From positions 2,640,445 to 2,704,444 of the forward strand of contig NC_134015.1 of NCBI RefSeq assembly GCF_040712315.1: 64,000 bases of DNA, given 5' to 3'. Both the position numbers and the translations under genes were made by a program. The number at the start of each line of letters is the position of its first letter. Position 1 is the stretch's first letter. The stretch is from Castanea sativa (taxonomy: Eukaryota > Streptophyta > Magnoliopsida > Fagales > Fagaceae). Below, piece after piece: positions 36,620 to 48,757 of the stretch. Under the pieces are notes generated by a model. That model saw only the letters and a list, made by a program, of their open reading frames with translations. It was not told the origin of the DNA and did no database searches.

Positions 36620-39600
36620 ATGTCTTTTTGCTCTTTCTCAGTTCCCTTTTCGGAATCTTCAGTTTCCACACCCTTCTCTCTCTGCTCCCGAACTCCTCTC
36701 AAAGTCCCTCCTTGTAACTTCCCGGTGAGTTTTCCAATCAGCTACACACAAACACATGTGGATATTATATGTATGTATGTATGTTTTTACAAATATAGAG
36801 TAAAATGGTGTTTTTGGTTTCTAGGAAAACTGTGGGAAAGTGAAAGAAAGTTAAGATTTTGGATTTTGGGTCTTGTTTAGTAATTGGAAAATGGAAAAGA
36901 AAGTGAATTTACTACATGTCTTGTTGAAGCTATTAGCTTAAATGAGCTGAGATGAAAGTTCAATTGTGAGAAACCCAATTGGAGAAAATAGAAGTTTTGT
37001 TACTTTGGATTTTGGCTCTTTTGGTGAGAGAAAAATGTTAAAGAAAATGAGGTTGCTCCATGTCTTGTTGAAGCTATTAATAGCTTAGATGAGCTGAGGT
37101 GAGAGTTCAATTGTGAGAAACCCAATTGGAGAAAATAGAATGAAATGGTCTAAGTTTTGTCATTTTAGATTTTGGCTCTTTTAGTGAGAAAATTTTTAGA
37201 GAAAATGAGGTTGTAACATGTCTTATTGAAGCTATTAGCTTAGATGGGCTGTTGTAAGAGTTCAATTGTGAGAAAAACCAAATGGAGGAAAAAGGATAAA
37301 ATGGTCCAAGTTTTGTTATTTTGGATTCTGGGTCTTTTAGTAGGAGAAAAATGGAAAAGAAGAAGGCGAGCTTATTATTTGTCTCGTTGAACCGATTAGC
37401 TTAGGTGAGCTGAAGTGAGAATTCAATTTTATAAGAAATCCAAAAGTCAACAAAAGAATGTAATAGTCCACTTTTTGTTATTAAATGATGTCTTTTTATA
37501 AGAGGAAAATGGAACAAAAAGTGATTGTTACTTCTCTGGTTGAAGCTACTAGCTTACTTGCGCTCAAATGAGCTAATGTGAGTGTTCAATCATGTGAAAC
37601 CAAAGAAGAGAAAGAAGAATGAAATGGTCCAGATTTTGTTAATTTGGATTTTGGGTCTTTTAGTAAGAGAGATATGGAAAAGAAAGTGAACTTATTACTT
37701 GTCTCGTTGAAGGTATTCGCTTAGGTAAGCTGAGTGAGAGTTCAATTATGAAAAAATGTAGAAGGATAAAATATAATGAAATGATTAAAATTTTGTTTTC
37801 TTTCCTTATTTTAGCAACCAAATTTTTTTTCCATTCATTGGATAGGTTTATTGAATTTTAAAGCAGAAAAATTTAGTGCATTTTTTATTTTTATATAAGT
37901 AAATAAGAATATATCTTGGTGCATATTTTGGCAATGGGACTGTTCAAACTAGTGAATAAGTTATTTACATCCTTGTCTATCAGATTAAGCTTTTAGAGTA
38001 ATTGGTAATTTAGTTAGATATTCAATGGGAAATCAGAAGTTTTGATTTGATTTGAACCATAAGTATATTGTCTATGTTGAATCTCCTAGGACCAAAATTC
38101 TGCTGTCCGATGTATTAAATTCAAAACCATTTCAGCCTAGTTAATTTTAAAAGCTATAAGAAGATTGGGAAAATACAATTGGAGAGGCAATCTTGGCACT
38201 TGTTAATGTTTTCCAATTCTTAGATGGAATTCAACTTTGCAAATCAAAGAAATTAGAAGGGTTTTTTTCAATTTTTTTAACCGAGAGAGAGAGAGAGAGA
38301 TCATTTTGTGAATCAATCAGCTCCACTCCTTTTTGTATATTTTGGTTCTGTTCCACCTTTTGATATTACAAATGGTTATAGGATTATTTCACAGAAATGT
38401 TTGATTGAACATAACTTATCGTTTTTCTTGTCGATAGCATTGACAACCCATGTTAGGCATTTCCCCCCTTCCCCCCCCAAAAAAAAAAAATGTAAGGAAA
38501 AGTAAATTTTTTGTTTTGTTTGTGTTGAATGTAGGGTGCATTAAACAACATTCATTCCTTAACAGGTGGTCGCCTTGTGTGCTATGGTGGAGGTGCCAAT
38601 TTCTGCCGAAGATTTTATGGCCTAAGACTATGGATACTTGAGAGCCTAAACCTTCGGCAGAGGAATAGAAAATGTGGACCAGCACACGAGTTTAAGAGTA
38701 TAAGAAGTCAAGAGAAAGATCATTTAGCAAATCATTTGGAAACAACTTCATCATGTGAAGGACAAGTTTTAAACTTGCACAATGGTTAGCCGTAGCTTTA
38801 TATTACTAAGTACGCTTGTTATCATTACTTTTTCTATATCGGTAGAGATTAATGTCGTATGTGATTTATTTGTTATGTTCAAATTGAGAATTATCTCAGT
38901 CCAAAACCCTTTTTTTTTTCGGGCATCTCAATAAAAAACTTAACATAGGTGACACTGGCAGATTCTATTGAAACAACTTCAACTCAACCACCTGAAGAAA
39001 GTTCTGCCCAAAATTATGAACCAGATGTTTCCATGGAAGTTGTCACTTCTATTGAATCTAAAGCTTTCCAGCAAACACATTCCTCCAGTTCTTCCATTGA
39101 GGATAGTAAAGCACCATCTCTCTGCATTGCTGTCATAGGAGCCACTGGTGAGCTTGCTAGGGGAAAGATTTTTCCAGCATTATTTGCTCTGTATTACAGT
39201 GGCTTTCTTCCTGAGGTAGAACAAATTATACATCATTGTTCAGATGGAGTTCTTTCTTTCTAAATTTAATCAATCATAATCTCAGTTCTGCTTTTCCATG
39301 GCTTCAGAATGTAGGTATTTTTGGTTACTCAAGAAAGGATTTGACCGATGAAGAGCTGAGATCCATTATAGCTTCTACTTTAACTTGCCGGGTTGATCAT
39401 CAGTATGATTTTCATATCACCTAAGAAATTTCATGCTTCTACCATCCATTTTTGCTTTTTATTTTTTATGATTTCTTAATTTCTTGATATGGTGCCTCTG
39501 GTGGGAGAGAAATAACTGGCATTTTGAGGACTCATAAAAAACAGTTTCAGACCTTAAACTCCTTTTCTTTTAGACTCTTTTGGACAGGATTGCAGAGTTA

Positions 39601-42600
39601 GTTTTTTTTTGTCGTTTAATGGACTTTTGTACTTTATGCGCTTGATTGTATTTTGTCTTTGATGTATACTTCCTGTATACTCAGGTGACATGTCTTTTCT
39701 TAATTTTAATATATTTCTTAGGGCAAAGTTTAGTTACAAAATTGGTTGTAATCTAAAACTACAACCTTACTCAGTATATTTTTATTGGAGGTGAATTTTT
39801 ACAAATCCGCCATTGGATTGCATTTTATTTTTATATCCTTCATGCTTGCAAAATTTCTAGAAAATTAAAATTCAATAGCTATGTCATCAATAAATTGTTT
39901 AAATTGCTAGTTTTTTTAATTTAAAATTATGCATAAAATATAAGTTTATAAATCATATAGTAAATAACATCCGATTAACACAAAATTTGACATTTGTATT
40001 AAGAGCGTAAAGAATATGAAATTCAATGGTTAGATTTTTAAAATATGTATTAATGTTTATTTAATTAAGTAAGGTTGTAGCCTTAAGTTACAATTAATTT
40101 TGTAGCTAAACTTTGTTCTATTTCTTATTACTTATCAAAAAAAATTCTTAATCTTATACTATTTTTAAAATTTTCATATGGAATGCAAGCACAATTCTGT
40201 AAGCTGCTTGATAGCTTATTGCTTGTAAAACAGCTAACAACTTGGATTGAATCCCTTAAACATGACTCTGAGGCCTTTGCATGCAAATTCTATTAGGAAG
40301 GGAGGGTGGGAGAAGCCAATCTTATGGACTATGTGAACTAACAATGTACTAATTATTGACTGAGATTTATGCTCATTTTCAAAATGGGATTTATATACTG
40401 GAACATTCAATTGATAAGCAAGAAGTACATGAACTGATTTTCATTTGTAATCAAGGGAATGCATTTCATAGTACCCATTATTAGAAGGATTTCTGATTCT
40501 CAAATACAGTCAAGGCAATGCATTTATCCAAAACTTGATGTCACATTTTTGTCTTATATAGGTATCTATATAATTGCATTAAAAAAAATCATCTGTGAGT
40601 TATCCTGTGGTTAGTCAAGTTTCAAAAATATTCAAAGTTCGCATTAATCATCAAGATTAAAAATAATTTGCAGATCAAACTGTGGGGATAAAATGGATGC
40701 TTTTCTCAGTAGAACATATTACCTTAATGGAGGTCACGACAATAAACATGGGATGTCAAAGCTCAATGCCAGGATGGAGCAGATTGAGGTAAAGTTGAAG
40801 AACACATGCACTTGCGCTAATGTATTAAGGAACACCTTTGTGCTTAATAACATGCACTTGCGCTAATGTGTTAAGGAACACTTTTGTGCTTAATATTTCA
40901 ATTTTCCAATATACATATGAGATGATTCTGTAATAGCTTACTCTCTCAGGGAAAATCTGAAGCTAACAGGATATTTTACCTTTCTGTGCCACAAGAAGCA
41001 CTTCTAGATGTTGCATCCTGTCTTGCCAGTAATGCACAAACCCAAAAGGGGTGGAATCGTATAATCATTGAGAAACCTTTCGGCTTTGATGCATTGACTT
41101 CTCATCAACTGACAAAGTCTCTTCTTTCTAAGTTTCAGGAGAAGCAACTATACAGGTGTCTATGCACAGCTTTTATATTTTTTAACGTACACACGTGCAC
41201 AAAAACACAATTTATTTATTTAATTTATTCTGATCCATTACTTTACATGTTGACTCAATCTTATTTCAGGATTGATCATCTTCTAGGAAGAAACCTTATT
41301 GAAAACCTTACAGTTTTGAGGTTTGCTAATCTAGTTTTTCAGCCATTGTGGAGCCGTACTTATATACGCAATGTGCAGGTACCTTTTTATAATAACATCA
41401 ACATGTTCCTAATGCAATATACTGAATATTCACTGAATTGTGAAATAACTTATTGCAGGTCATTTTATCAGAAGACTTGGCCGAGCCGACAGGAAGGTAA
41501 TCATAAAGGCTGTCTCTAGGGTATAACCAAAAAGATATCATTTTATATTCTTCTTGACCATTTATGCAGGTATTTTGATGGTTATGGCATCGTCCGTGAT
41601 ATAGTACACAGTCATATACTCCAGACAATAGCTTTGCTTGCCATGGAACCTCCTATAAGTCTTGATGGTGAAGATATTCGGAACGAAAAGGTACGCATGC
41701 ATGTTGTAGATCATTTCAATGCATCTAGTTATATTGGTGAAAAGCTTCTTTTCAGGTCAAGGTTCTGAGATCAATTCGCAAATTGGAACCAAGCGATATA
41801 ATTCTTGGCCAGTATAAAGCAAGTACTGGAGACAAAATTGATGTATATTTAAACAGTCTGACCCCCACATATTTTGCTTCTGCATTATTCATAGACAATG
41901 CTCGGTGGGATGGTGTGCCTTTTTTGATCAAAGCTGGCTTGGGACTCATCAACCACCGGTAAGATGTATTGTAGCAATTCTATTGTATGCCAACATCACC
42001 TATATTGGTCAAATTTTTAGAGTCTGCTGCCTGATTGCACCAATTTCTAGATTCTTCTAAATGACATAAAGTTGTATTTGGGTAGAGTAGTTGTTTTTTA
42101 GGAATTGACAGTGCCTCTGTTTTTACTCCCTTTAATGCATTAAGTCTAGTGATTGTTATTTTGTCCTCAAAGTTTGATGTAAAATGGAATCATCTGAAAT
42201 TTAATTTCTTTGGGAGTAGATATTTGATAGAAAGTTGTAGAGAAATTATGTTTTGTTATATTATTCTGCTGATTCAGCAGATTTTGGAAATGTTAAAATA
42301 TTTAATGATATTTCAACTTAAGTTGGAACAGGATAAATTGACAAATTACTTATAAAAAAAAAGGATAAATTGACAAGTTATTATTATTTTGTGATTTTTT
42401 TTTCTTTTTCTTGTATCTGGGTCATTTGTAAATACCAAGATGAAGCTTTTTGTGAACTCCCAAATTCTATGTTTAGAAACTGATCTAAGGCTATTTATAT
42501 GAATGCATGTACACCCGAATTTCCTTACAAGTATATTGATAATTACTGGTCTATGAAGAAGAAAATTATAATTACTCTCTATGAGCTACTAGTGTAGAAT

Positions 42601-43204
42601 TGGTTTAAACTAGATTAGCTTAACAGTATATATTCTTACCAAGATTAGCTGTACATTGCAGAGTGGAGATTCGTATACAGTTTAATCGTGTTCCTGGAAA
42701 CATTTATCGTGAACGTATTGGGCATAATATTGACCTTGCCACTAATGAGCTGATTCTGCGTGATGCACCCGATGAAGCCATTCTAGTCAGAGTTAACAAT
42801 AAGATTCCAGGATTGGGGTTGCAGTTGGACTCTCCAGAACTGAATTTGCTCTATAAGGACAAGTAAGCACTTGAATTGTACTTAAATTTGTTGCAATACA
42901 GCTGATTATATCACAGTGCTGTCAATCTGCTTATTGTTTAATAAATGTACTTGTGTTTAACTGTAGGTATAAAGTGGAGGTGCCTGATTCATATGAGCAT
43001 CTTCTTCTTGATGTCATTGATGGTGACAGTCACCTATTCATGAGAAGCGATGAGCTTGCAGCTGCATGGAATATTCTAACTCCAGTTCTGCATGAAATAG
43101 ACAGGAAAAACGTAGCACCAGAACTGTATGAATTGGGGGGTAGAGGTCCAACTGGAGCATACTATCTTTGGGCCAAACATGGGGTTCCATGGGGGGAAGA
43201 TTAG
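36620..43204 (+). CDS. G6PD4: Glucose-6-phosphate dehydrogenase 4-like protein (probably inactive)
   Basis: Twelve coding exons: 36620-36724, 38535-38784, 38962-39215, 39308-39402, 40674-40788, 40950-41155, 41270-41378, 41459-41496, 41570-41690, 41756-41958, 42662-42862 and 42967-43204. All junctions are GT-AG and stay in frame, giving 644 residues. The Ser-rich N-terminus of about 35 residues looks like a plastid transit peptide. The nucleotide-binding region reads [10 protein letters not shown] (about 178-187) instead of GxSGDLAKxK. EKPFG is kept. The active-site signature RIDHYLGKE reads RIDHLLGRN (342-350), losing the conserved Tyr, Lys and Glu but keeping Asp and His. This matches the G6PD4 class (Arabidopsis At1g09420), reported to lack activity and to help target a partner isoform to peroxisomes. 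Intron 1 holds a tandem array and intron 4 a MITE. Confidence 0.93.
36850..37760 (+). repeat. Six-unit tandem array in G6PD4 intron 1
   Basis: Degenerate units of about 140-165 bp recur with the anchor 'tgtctTgTTGAAgct' near 36917, 37057, 37216, 37378, 37532 and 37698. They share the downstream words tagcttaggtgagctga, gagttcaattgtgag and ggattttggctctttt. Units diverge by point changes and small indels, so the array is old. It makes up about half of the 1.8 kb intron. Confidence 0.85.
39721..40118. mobile_element. Long-TIR MITE with 9 bp duplication in G6PD4 intron 4
   Basis: A 398 bp element flanked by a perfect tatttctta duplication (39712-39720 and 40119-40127). Ends gggcaaagtttagttacaaa and, reverse-complemented, gaacaaagtttagctacaaa give inverted repeats of about 45 bp. 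A 9 bp duplication indicates a Mutator-type origin. Relatives lie at 8400, 24702, 25432 and about 61780-62000. Confidence 0.88.
40805..40896. repeat. 46 bp tandem duplication in G6PD4 intron 5
   Basis: Two units, 40805-40850 and 40851-40896, start catgcacttgcgctaatgt and differ at two or three bases. They lie between the donor of exon 5 and the acceptor of exon 6. Confidence 0.88.
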
Positions 43205-44214
43205 CAAGGCTTTCTGTGGTAAGTACTTGTTGCATTATACACAACCAACTACACATAATATGTGATACATATGTTAATCATTTCACTATCTGGACTGCAA
43301 AATTTGTTTTGTGTCAATGTGTTTGGTATTAGAGCGGCTGATATGAAGGGCATCGGGTTGAATTTGTCGGTTTGATTGTTATTACCCCAGTTCTGCATGG
43401 TCTTTTGATGCTTCATAGTCTTGGAAGTGGCTTCTGAGCTGAATTATATCACTATGAAGTTTGACAAATTATCATCAATTCTCTGCAGTTAAATTTTCAT
43501 ACACAAAATCTTCTTCCATAGATATTTTACCAGGGCAATAATGTTTGTCAGGCCATTTGTTTTTAAAAGTGTGCCATATGCTTTTATTTTCATGATTTGA
43601 TAACTAATGAGTTTGTACAGCTTTACTTTTGATCAAAATCCAACAATTTCAGGAAAGTTGATTCATTCATGGCCCCATCGTCCATGACCCTTCCATACTT
43701 AATAATGGGATATATATTCTCAGATCTAGCATAGTGATGGGAAATGGGGTTCCTGATTATTCAATCATTTTTAAAATGGGCCCTACCCTAGAATTGCGGG
43801 TTGGACATTTTATTTTTATTGGGAAAATCTGGATGATTAAGAAAAATGTTTTTGGCTGGACATGCTTTATTTTGAAAGATGGAAAATTAGATCAACAACT
43901 TGGCCAAACTGTTTTTGAATTGTAGTGAAAATCAGGTTTCCATTGACTTGGTTGACTCACCCTTGACTTACTAATTACTAGTGTGTTTGACACTAAAAAA
44001 CAAGTTTTTGGCTTCTTAAGCTTATTTAGTGGGGTTAATATTAGAAAAACTTTTTGCCCTATTTTTTTTTCTTACAGTACTTTCAACAAATAAGAAATCA
44101 GTAAAGTGCATTCAAACCTACTCACCAATTTGCTCTTTAATCCTTTTTTATCATACTAATCTTCTTTCAAATCCAGTGATTCCTAATCAACAACAGTGAT
44201 GTAATGTATGTAAG

Positions 44215-44267
<53 letters not shown>

Positions 44268-46120
44268 ATTCATAATCATGGCCAATATGGGCCTTGTAAG
44301 GTGTAAGATTTTAAAAGGCTTATTTACCTTATCTTGTCTCCTTGGGCCCAAGAGATAGTATTGGCTCATTATTATTATTTTTATATTTTTTGAGAAGTTG
44401 GCTCGTTATAAATACTATATTCTTGGAATAGAATAAATTTTCATCAGTTCAAATCAACTATACAAAACGTCGGCCATTAGAAAGAACAAGGAGAAAAAGA
44501 AAAAGAAAAGTTGGGATCTTTGAATGAATCTATACCCTACCTGTTAGTACTGAGTACAATTAGACGGTAGTTGGAACTTGGAATAGCACAATTCACACGC
44601 ACATCACATTTCAAAAACAGTTTCTTTTCTTTTGTGGGAGTATAAGAAGAAAAGGAGTGGCTGAAGCTCTCCCAAAGAAAAAAAAAAACAAAGAAAAGAA
44701 AGAAAAGTCTCTGCACGTCCCACTTCAATAATTTTGAATAAAAATGTTCCCCATTGTACTAATGGATCACACTAGAGAAAATGAGGAAAAGATTAAGTAG
44801 CAAAACTCTTTGACCATTAATGGTCACACCATCAATCTAGATGACTTAATGAATCGTGGGATAAGTAATGTATACTGATAGTTTGTCAAAAACAACTTTG
44901 TAATAATTAGCATTGCCTAATTTTTCTCATATGGAGAATTTAAGTTCAAACCTCCCTTTTAGTACCTAATTCTTACTCATCAGACATTGGAATCGACTTG
45001 AAACCACTACTTACATTAGAACGTTGACACATAGCCAAATTAACAAATCCAGTATTAATGTGCAATGGACCCAAACCAAATCACGAAACATCTGATAATG
45101 ACCTAGTGTCTGTTTAGCACGAGTAATTTTGTCAACTTATTTTATTATTTAGTTTATTTTTGCTACTATTTATGAGTCTTACTATACTATTTTAGCTAAT
45201 TTTTACATTTATTTATAATACTTTCAGTTAAAAGTTTTCAATTTCAACAAAATAAGTGGATCTTAAATAAATTTATAATCTCGTAAAATAATATGACTTG
45301 TTAATAGCATATTGGCCTGACAAGTGGACCCATCATCATGACATTGAGTATTCCACCAATGAACCAAGTCTTTAGCAAGATGGCCACTAATAATCCGTCA
45401 GGTATACGAGCGTCACATACAGTAGGTACGAAGCATTATGTCATGGGGCATACGCAAGCAATTATTCATTTTTGGGTCAGCAAAAATAAGATAATTTACC
45501 AATATGCCACATTTTGAGATTTATATTATTATATATCTTCCAAGCAGGCTATAAAATAAGATCAAATGGGCATGATTGTCAATTGCAAATTTTCTATTAA
45601 TGACTTTTAGTATACAATAATGTGGTGGTAAATGGTAATACTATATAGTAGGGTCAACCAACACGGTTTTGATTCAGCAAAGTAGAAAAAAACCAAACAC
45701 GGTTTTAGTTATAATTCAGAATAGGCCAGAGACTCAGGGAACCCAATACAACCTTCATTATTTATTATGGTTCACTCAAATAAAAAACAAGGCAAGAGAG
45801 AACAAATACTATTCTATTGCATTTGCACCACTCTCTCTTTCTCTCTCTAATCAAGCACTAGGCAATAGGAAAAGACTAGTCTGTAGTCTCTTTTCTTTTT
45901 CTTTTTAAATTCTCAAAAAGGTCTATATCATCTCTTTGAGATTTTAGTTCATAAAAGAACCAAAGCATTTAGAGAGCAAAAATATCTATTGTATTCCATT
46001 TCTTCTTCTTCTTCTTCTTTCTTTCTTCCTGTGCATCTCTCACTCTTTATTAAAGCAATATGAAAAGATTGTAGTCTCTTTTCTTTCTCCTTCACCATCT
46101 TTCTTTTTTTGGTTCTCAAA
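43205..46120. other. Intergenic region between G6PD4 and NIMIN
   Basis: A strong donor (tttctgtg/gtaagt) 14 bp after the G6PD4 stop suggests a 3' UTR intron starting at 43219. A (TA)n tract of about 44 bp lies at 44217-44260. A W-box-like ttgacc (reverse strand) near 45653 and a TGACGC on the minus strand near 45410 lie in the NIMIN upstream region. They are plausible WRKY/TGA sites for a salicylate-responsive gene, but such short words occur by chance. No other gene is seen. Confidence 0.45.
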
Positions 46121-46121
46121 A

Positions 46122-46166
<45 letters not shown>

Positions 46167-46225
46167 ATTAGCTCATTAAAGACTATGCATTAGATAGCAA
46201 GAATATCTATTATATGCTCCATTTT
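45835..46225 (+). repeat. Duplicated upstream/leader segment of the NIMIN gene
   Basis: The segments near 45866-45990 and 46060-46225 share gaaaagactagt-tgtagtctcttttctt, ggttctcaaaa-gg, tagttcat-aaaga and gagcaa-aatatctatt-tat-ctccattt in the same order. The second copy is interrupted by a CT microsatellite. The duplicated unit of about 200 bp ends just before the coding sequence. Confidence 0.7.
46123..46161. repeat. (CT)n microsatellite in the NIMIN leader region
   Basis: About 19 CT units, 100 bp upstream of the start codon. Pyrimidine-rich leaders are common in plant promoters and 5' UTRs. Confidence 0.92.
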
Positions 46226-46260
46226 TTGTTGTTGTCAAACATATAGACACACTACAAAAA

Positions 46261-46632
46261 ATGGAAGGAGGAAGAAAGAAGAGGAAGATGGAGGAGGAAG
46301 GAGAAGAAGAAAATGAAGAAGAGAAGATGGAAAAGTTCTTTGCTTTGATTAGAAGCACACGTGAAGTACGAGATCTTTTGATGAGGACTGGTGCTAATTC
46401 AACTAAGAACGAAGAGAAGAAAGTTGAGAAAGATAAAGAAGTCATGGTTTGGAATCCTATGTTCCAACCAGAAGATTTCACAGAGGAGGATGAGGATGAG
46501 GATAATGATAAGCCTAAGAATACTCCTGGTGCAAAAAGCCAAGCAGATCCTTCTAATAAAGAAGAAAAAGACGAGGAAGAGGATAAAGAAGGAAGAGGTG
46601 GTGATGGTTTAGACCTAAATCTTTCTTTGTAG
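46261..46632 (+). CDS. NIMIN-type NPR1/NIM1-interacting protein
   Basis: A single exon of 123 residues, very acidic and lysine-rich. In order: a basic nuclear-localisation-like GGRKKRK (3-9), a MEKFFALIR helix (23-31) matching the family's hydrophobic DxFFK-like NPR1-contact segment, the EDF motif in WNPMFQPEDF (64-73), an acidic low-complexity stretch, and a C-terminal EAR repression motif LDLNLSL (117-123). NIMIN proteins are small nuclear regulators that bind NPR1 and modulate salicylate-induced PR gene expression; the EAR tail recruits TOPLESS-type corepressors. It lies next to G6PD4, as NIMIN-3 (At1g09415) does beside G6PD4 in Arabidopsis. The first ATG after the duplicated leader is used. 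The protein is too short and biased for alignment statistics by eye, so subclass is not assigned. Confidence 0.85.
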   Translation: MEGGRKKRKMEEEGEEENEEEKMEKFFALIRSTREVRDLLMRTGANSTKNEEKKVEKDKEVMVWNPMFQPEDFTEEDEDEDNDKPKNTPGAKSQADPSNKEEKDEEEDKEGRGGDGLDLNLSL

Positions 46633-47512
46633 GAGAGTTATGGGCAGGTGCAGTGGATATCGTGCATGTTGAAGCGAAGTGGTCCTCCTATATATGATAT
46701 TATGCATATTTACTTAACGGGTTGACCATAGTTTTTGTATTGCTTTGAGAATGCACCACTATGCTATGTAAAAAAAAGATTGTGGTACACATCATTTTGC
46801 ATGTGCAAATGTGAATTTGTCTTTAACATACCTTATGTTTGGCTCTCATCAGTCATCAGTTGTATATAACGTATAGATCATAATGCCATGTGCAGGAATC
46901 CATAACTTTCTAAGGAAAAAATTGGTCCCCCCCATCACCGAAAATTAGAATTGAAAATGAGGAAAAGAACAAAAGTTGTTCTTCTCAACTAAGAAAAAAG
47001 AGGGGAGAGTGAAAGAGAGAGGTTAACTTTTGTTCAAAATTCTGTCTTTGTACTTTGTCATGGTCTGTCTGCATAGATGGCATAGTTGCACTCTTTTAAC
47101 CAAATAGAAGATTTTGATTGGTAAGGGGGACATTGGGGCAAGAAAGTCTAACAGAAAGAGGTATAGTTAGTACCTAATAGCTTTAGCTGGCGCAGATTGG
47201 ACTTGCCCCAAACTTGGTGACTCAAACTCTAGCTTGCTTGATCATGCCAGATTTGAGCTGGGGTGAGCCAAGCTTTATAAACAGGCCTAATTTGTTCAAG
47301 GGCTAATATCTATCAGGCCCTTGTTTGCTAATATCATGCAAAAATTTGAGTTTGATTTCAGCAAGTTTTCTTGTGTAATGGAAAAATTGAGCAGTGCTTG
47401 TGTTAGCAGTTTTGTGTTTGTATCAGCACCACATTTTGAAAGTTTTTAGCTTTCTATCAAGTCTTTGACATGAAACTTAGGGGATAAATATCTTCCCAAA
47501 GAATAGTCATTA

Positions 47513-48757
47513 GTGGCAGTCAATCGTTCTGGTGTGAAATGTCTTTACTTATGTCTTTGGGTTTGCATCTTCGTGAACTTGTCCAAACCTAATTGGACTC
47601 TGCTATTGGAGATGACAAAAGGAAGGCTGCTAGGATGGAAAAAACTGTATCTTTCAAAAGGAGAGACCAGTTACATTAGTCAAAAATATTCTTTACAATC
47701 TAGAAATCTACTTTACGACTATTTTTCCAACGGTTGTAAATGTTCCCAAAACTCAAAAGGATTAAGATATTTTGTGTGTGGAATGGGTTATGGGTGTTTG
47801 ATAGTTGATACTTTTAAGTAAGTCTTGTTAGAAAAATGGGTATAGAAATATGGATGTTTGATAGTTGATACTTTTAAGAAAGTCTTGTTAGGAAAATGGG
47901 TATGGAGATATGCTATGGAGAGGAATTTTCTATGGAGAAGGGTATTAGGGAGTAAATACAAAAAGGGATGAAGTGAGTAATGTTATGTTATAGTGTGGGG
48001 AATCTATGAAGTGAGTTAAAGTTGGAGAACTCTGTTAGGAATGGTTGTAGAATTTATCTAAATACATCAGAGTTAAAGTTGGAGACATAACTCTCAATTC
48101 ATTTTTGGGATGATTTATGGTGGGGAGAGTTAAACAAAATATTAATGGTGCTAATTATTGGTGTCTTATGCCGTCAATTGTTTTATCACGATTGTTAGAC
48201 ACAGTTGATTGACAACTTCTATGATTTATTATGTCTTGTCCGGATTTCTACAATGGAGACAGTATATGAAGTGAGCTTTGTGAAAAGGTTAGACATATGA
48301 TGTGCATTCATATTATTGGGTTTCACGAAGAGGTTACAATAAAATTTTAACAGTTATGAATCTCAAAAAATTGGAGGAAGATTATAATTTATTGGTGTTG
48401 GTGTGTATGTGTAAAAACAATAGTGAATCACTTGACCATCTTGTTCTTCATTATGAGGCGGCTAGGGAGTTTAGGTTGACGGTTTTCCCTTTGATTGGGA
48501 CTTTTGGATTATGCCTGAGTAGGTGGAGTGGCATGATTTGGAACTCCATCGCACTTTGTCTCATGCAGTGCACTTGGAGGGAGAGAGATGCTTGTATTTT
48601 TTGAAGTTTTTTGTTCTGGGTTTTTTTCTTTGATTTTTATTATCTAAGCTAATAAGCATATGTTTTGCTCCCTTTTTTTTTCCCTCCTTGCATATCTCTT
48701 GTATAATTTCCATGTACTGGGGCCATGCCCTTCTATTTTTAAAGAAATTTATCACTT
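47513..48757 (+). mobile_element. 5'-truncated LINE (L1-type) relic
   Basis: Broken plus-strand frames contain LGWKKLYLSKGE (47612 on), KWVWRYAMERNFLWRRVLG (about 47897-47953), a zinc-binding RT C-terminal block with CMCKNNSESLDHLVLHYEAA near 48400-48460, and a final LMQCTWRERDACIF. These follow the order of the C-terminus of plant L1 ORF2. The 3' end tgtactggggccatgccctt-tttttaaagaaattta is typical of LINE 3' UTRs. Stops and frameshifts are many. A 57 bp duplication (gtttgatagttgatactttt) lies at 47796-47880. Confidence 0.8.

Noticed and set aside
41398..41519. Read-through of G6PD4 introns giving longer frames
   Set aside because: The frames continue briefly into introns but lose similarity to G6PDH at consensus GT sites, and the spliced joins restore the family sequence.
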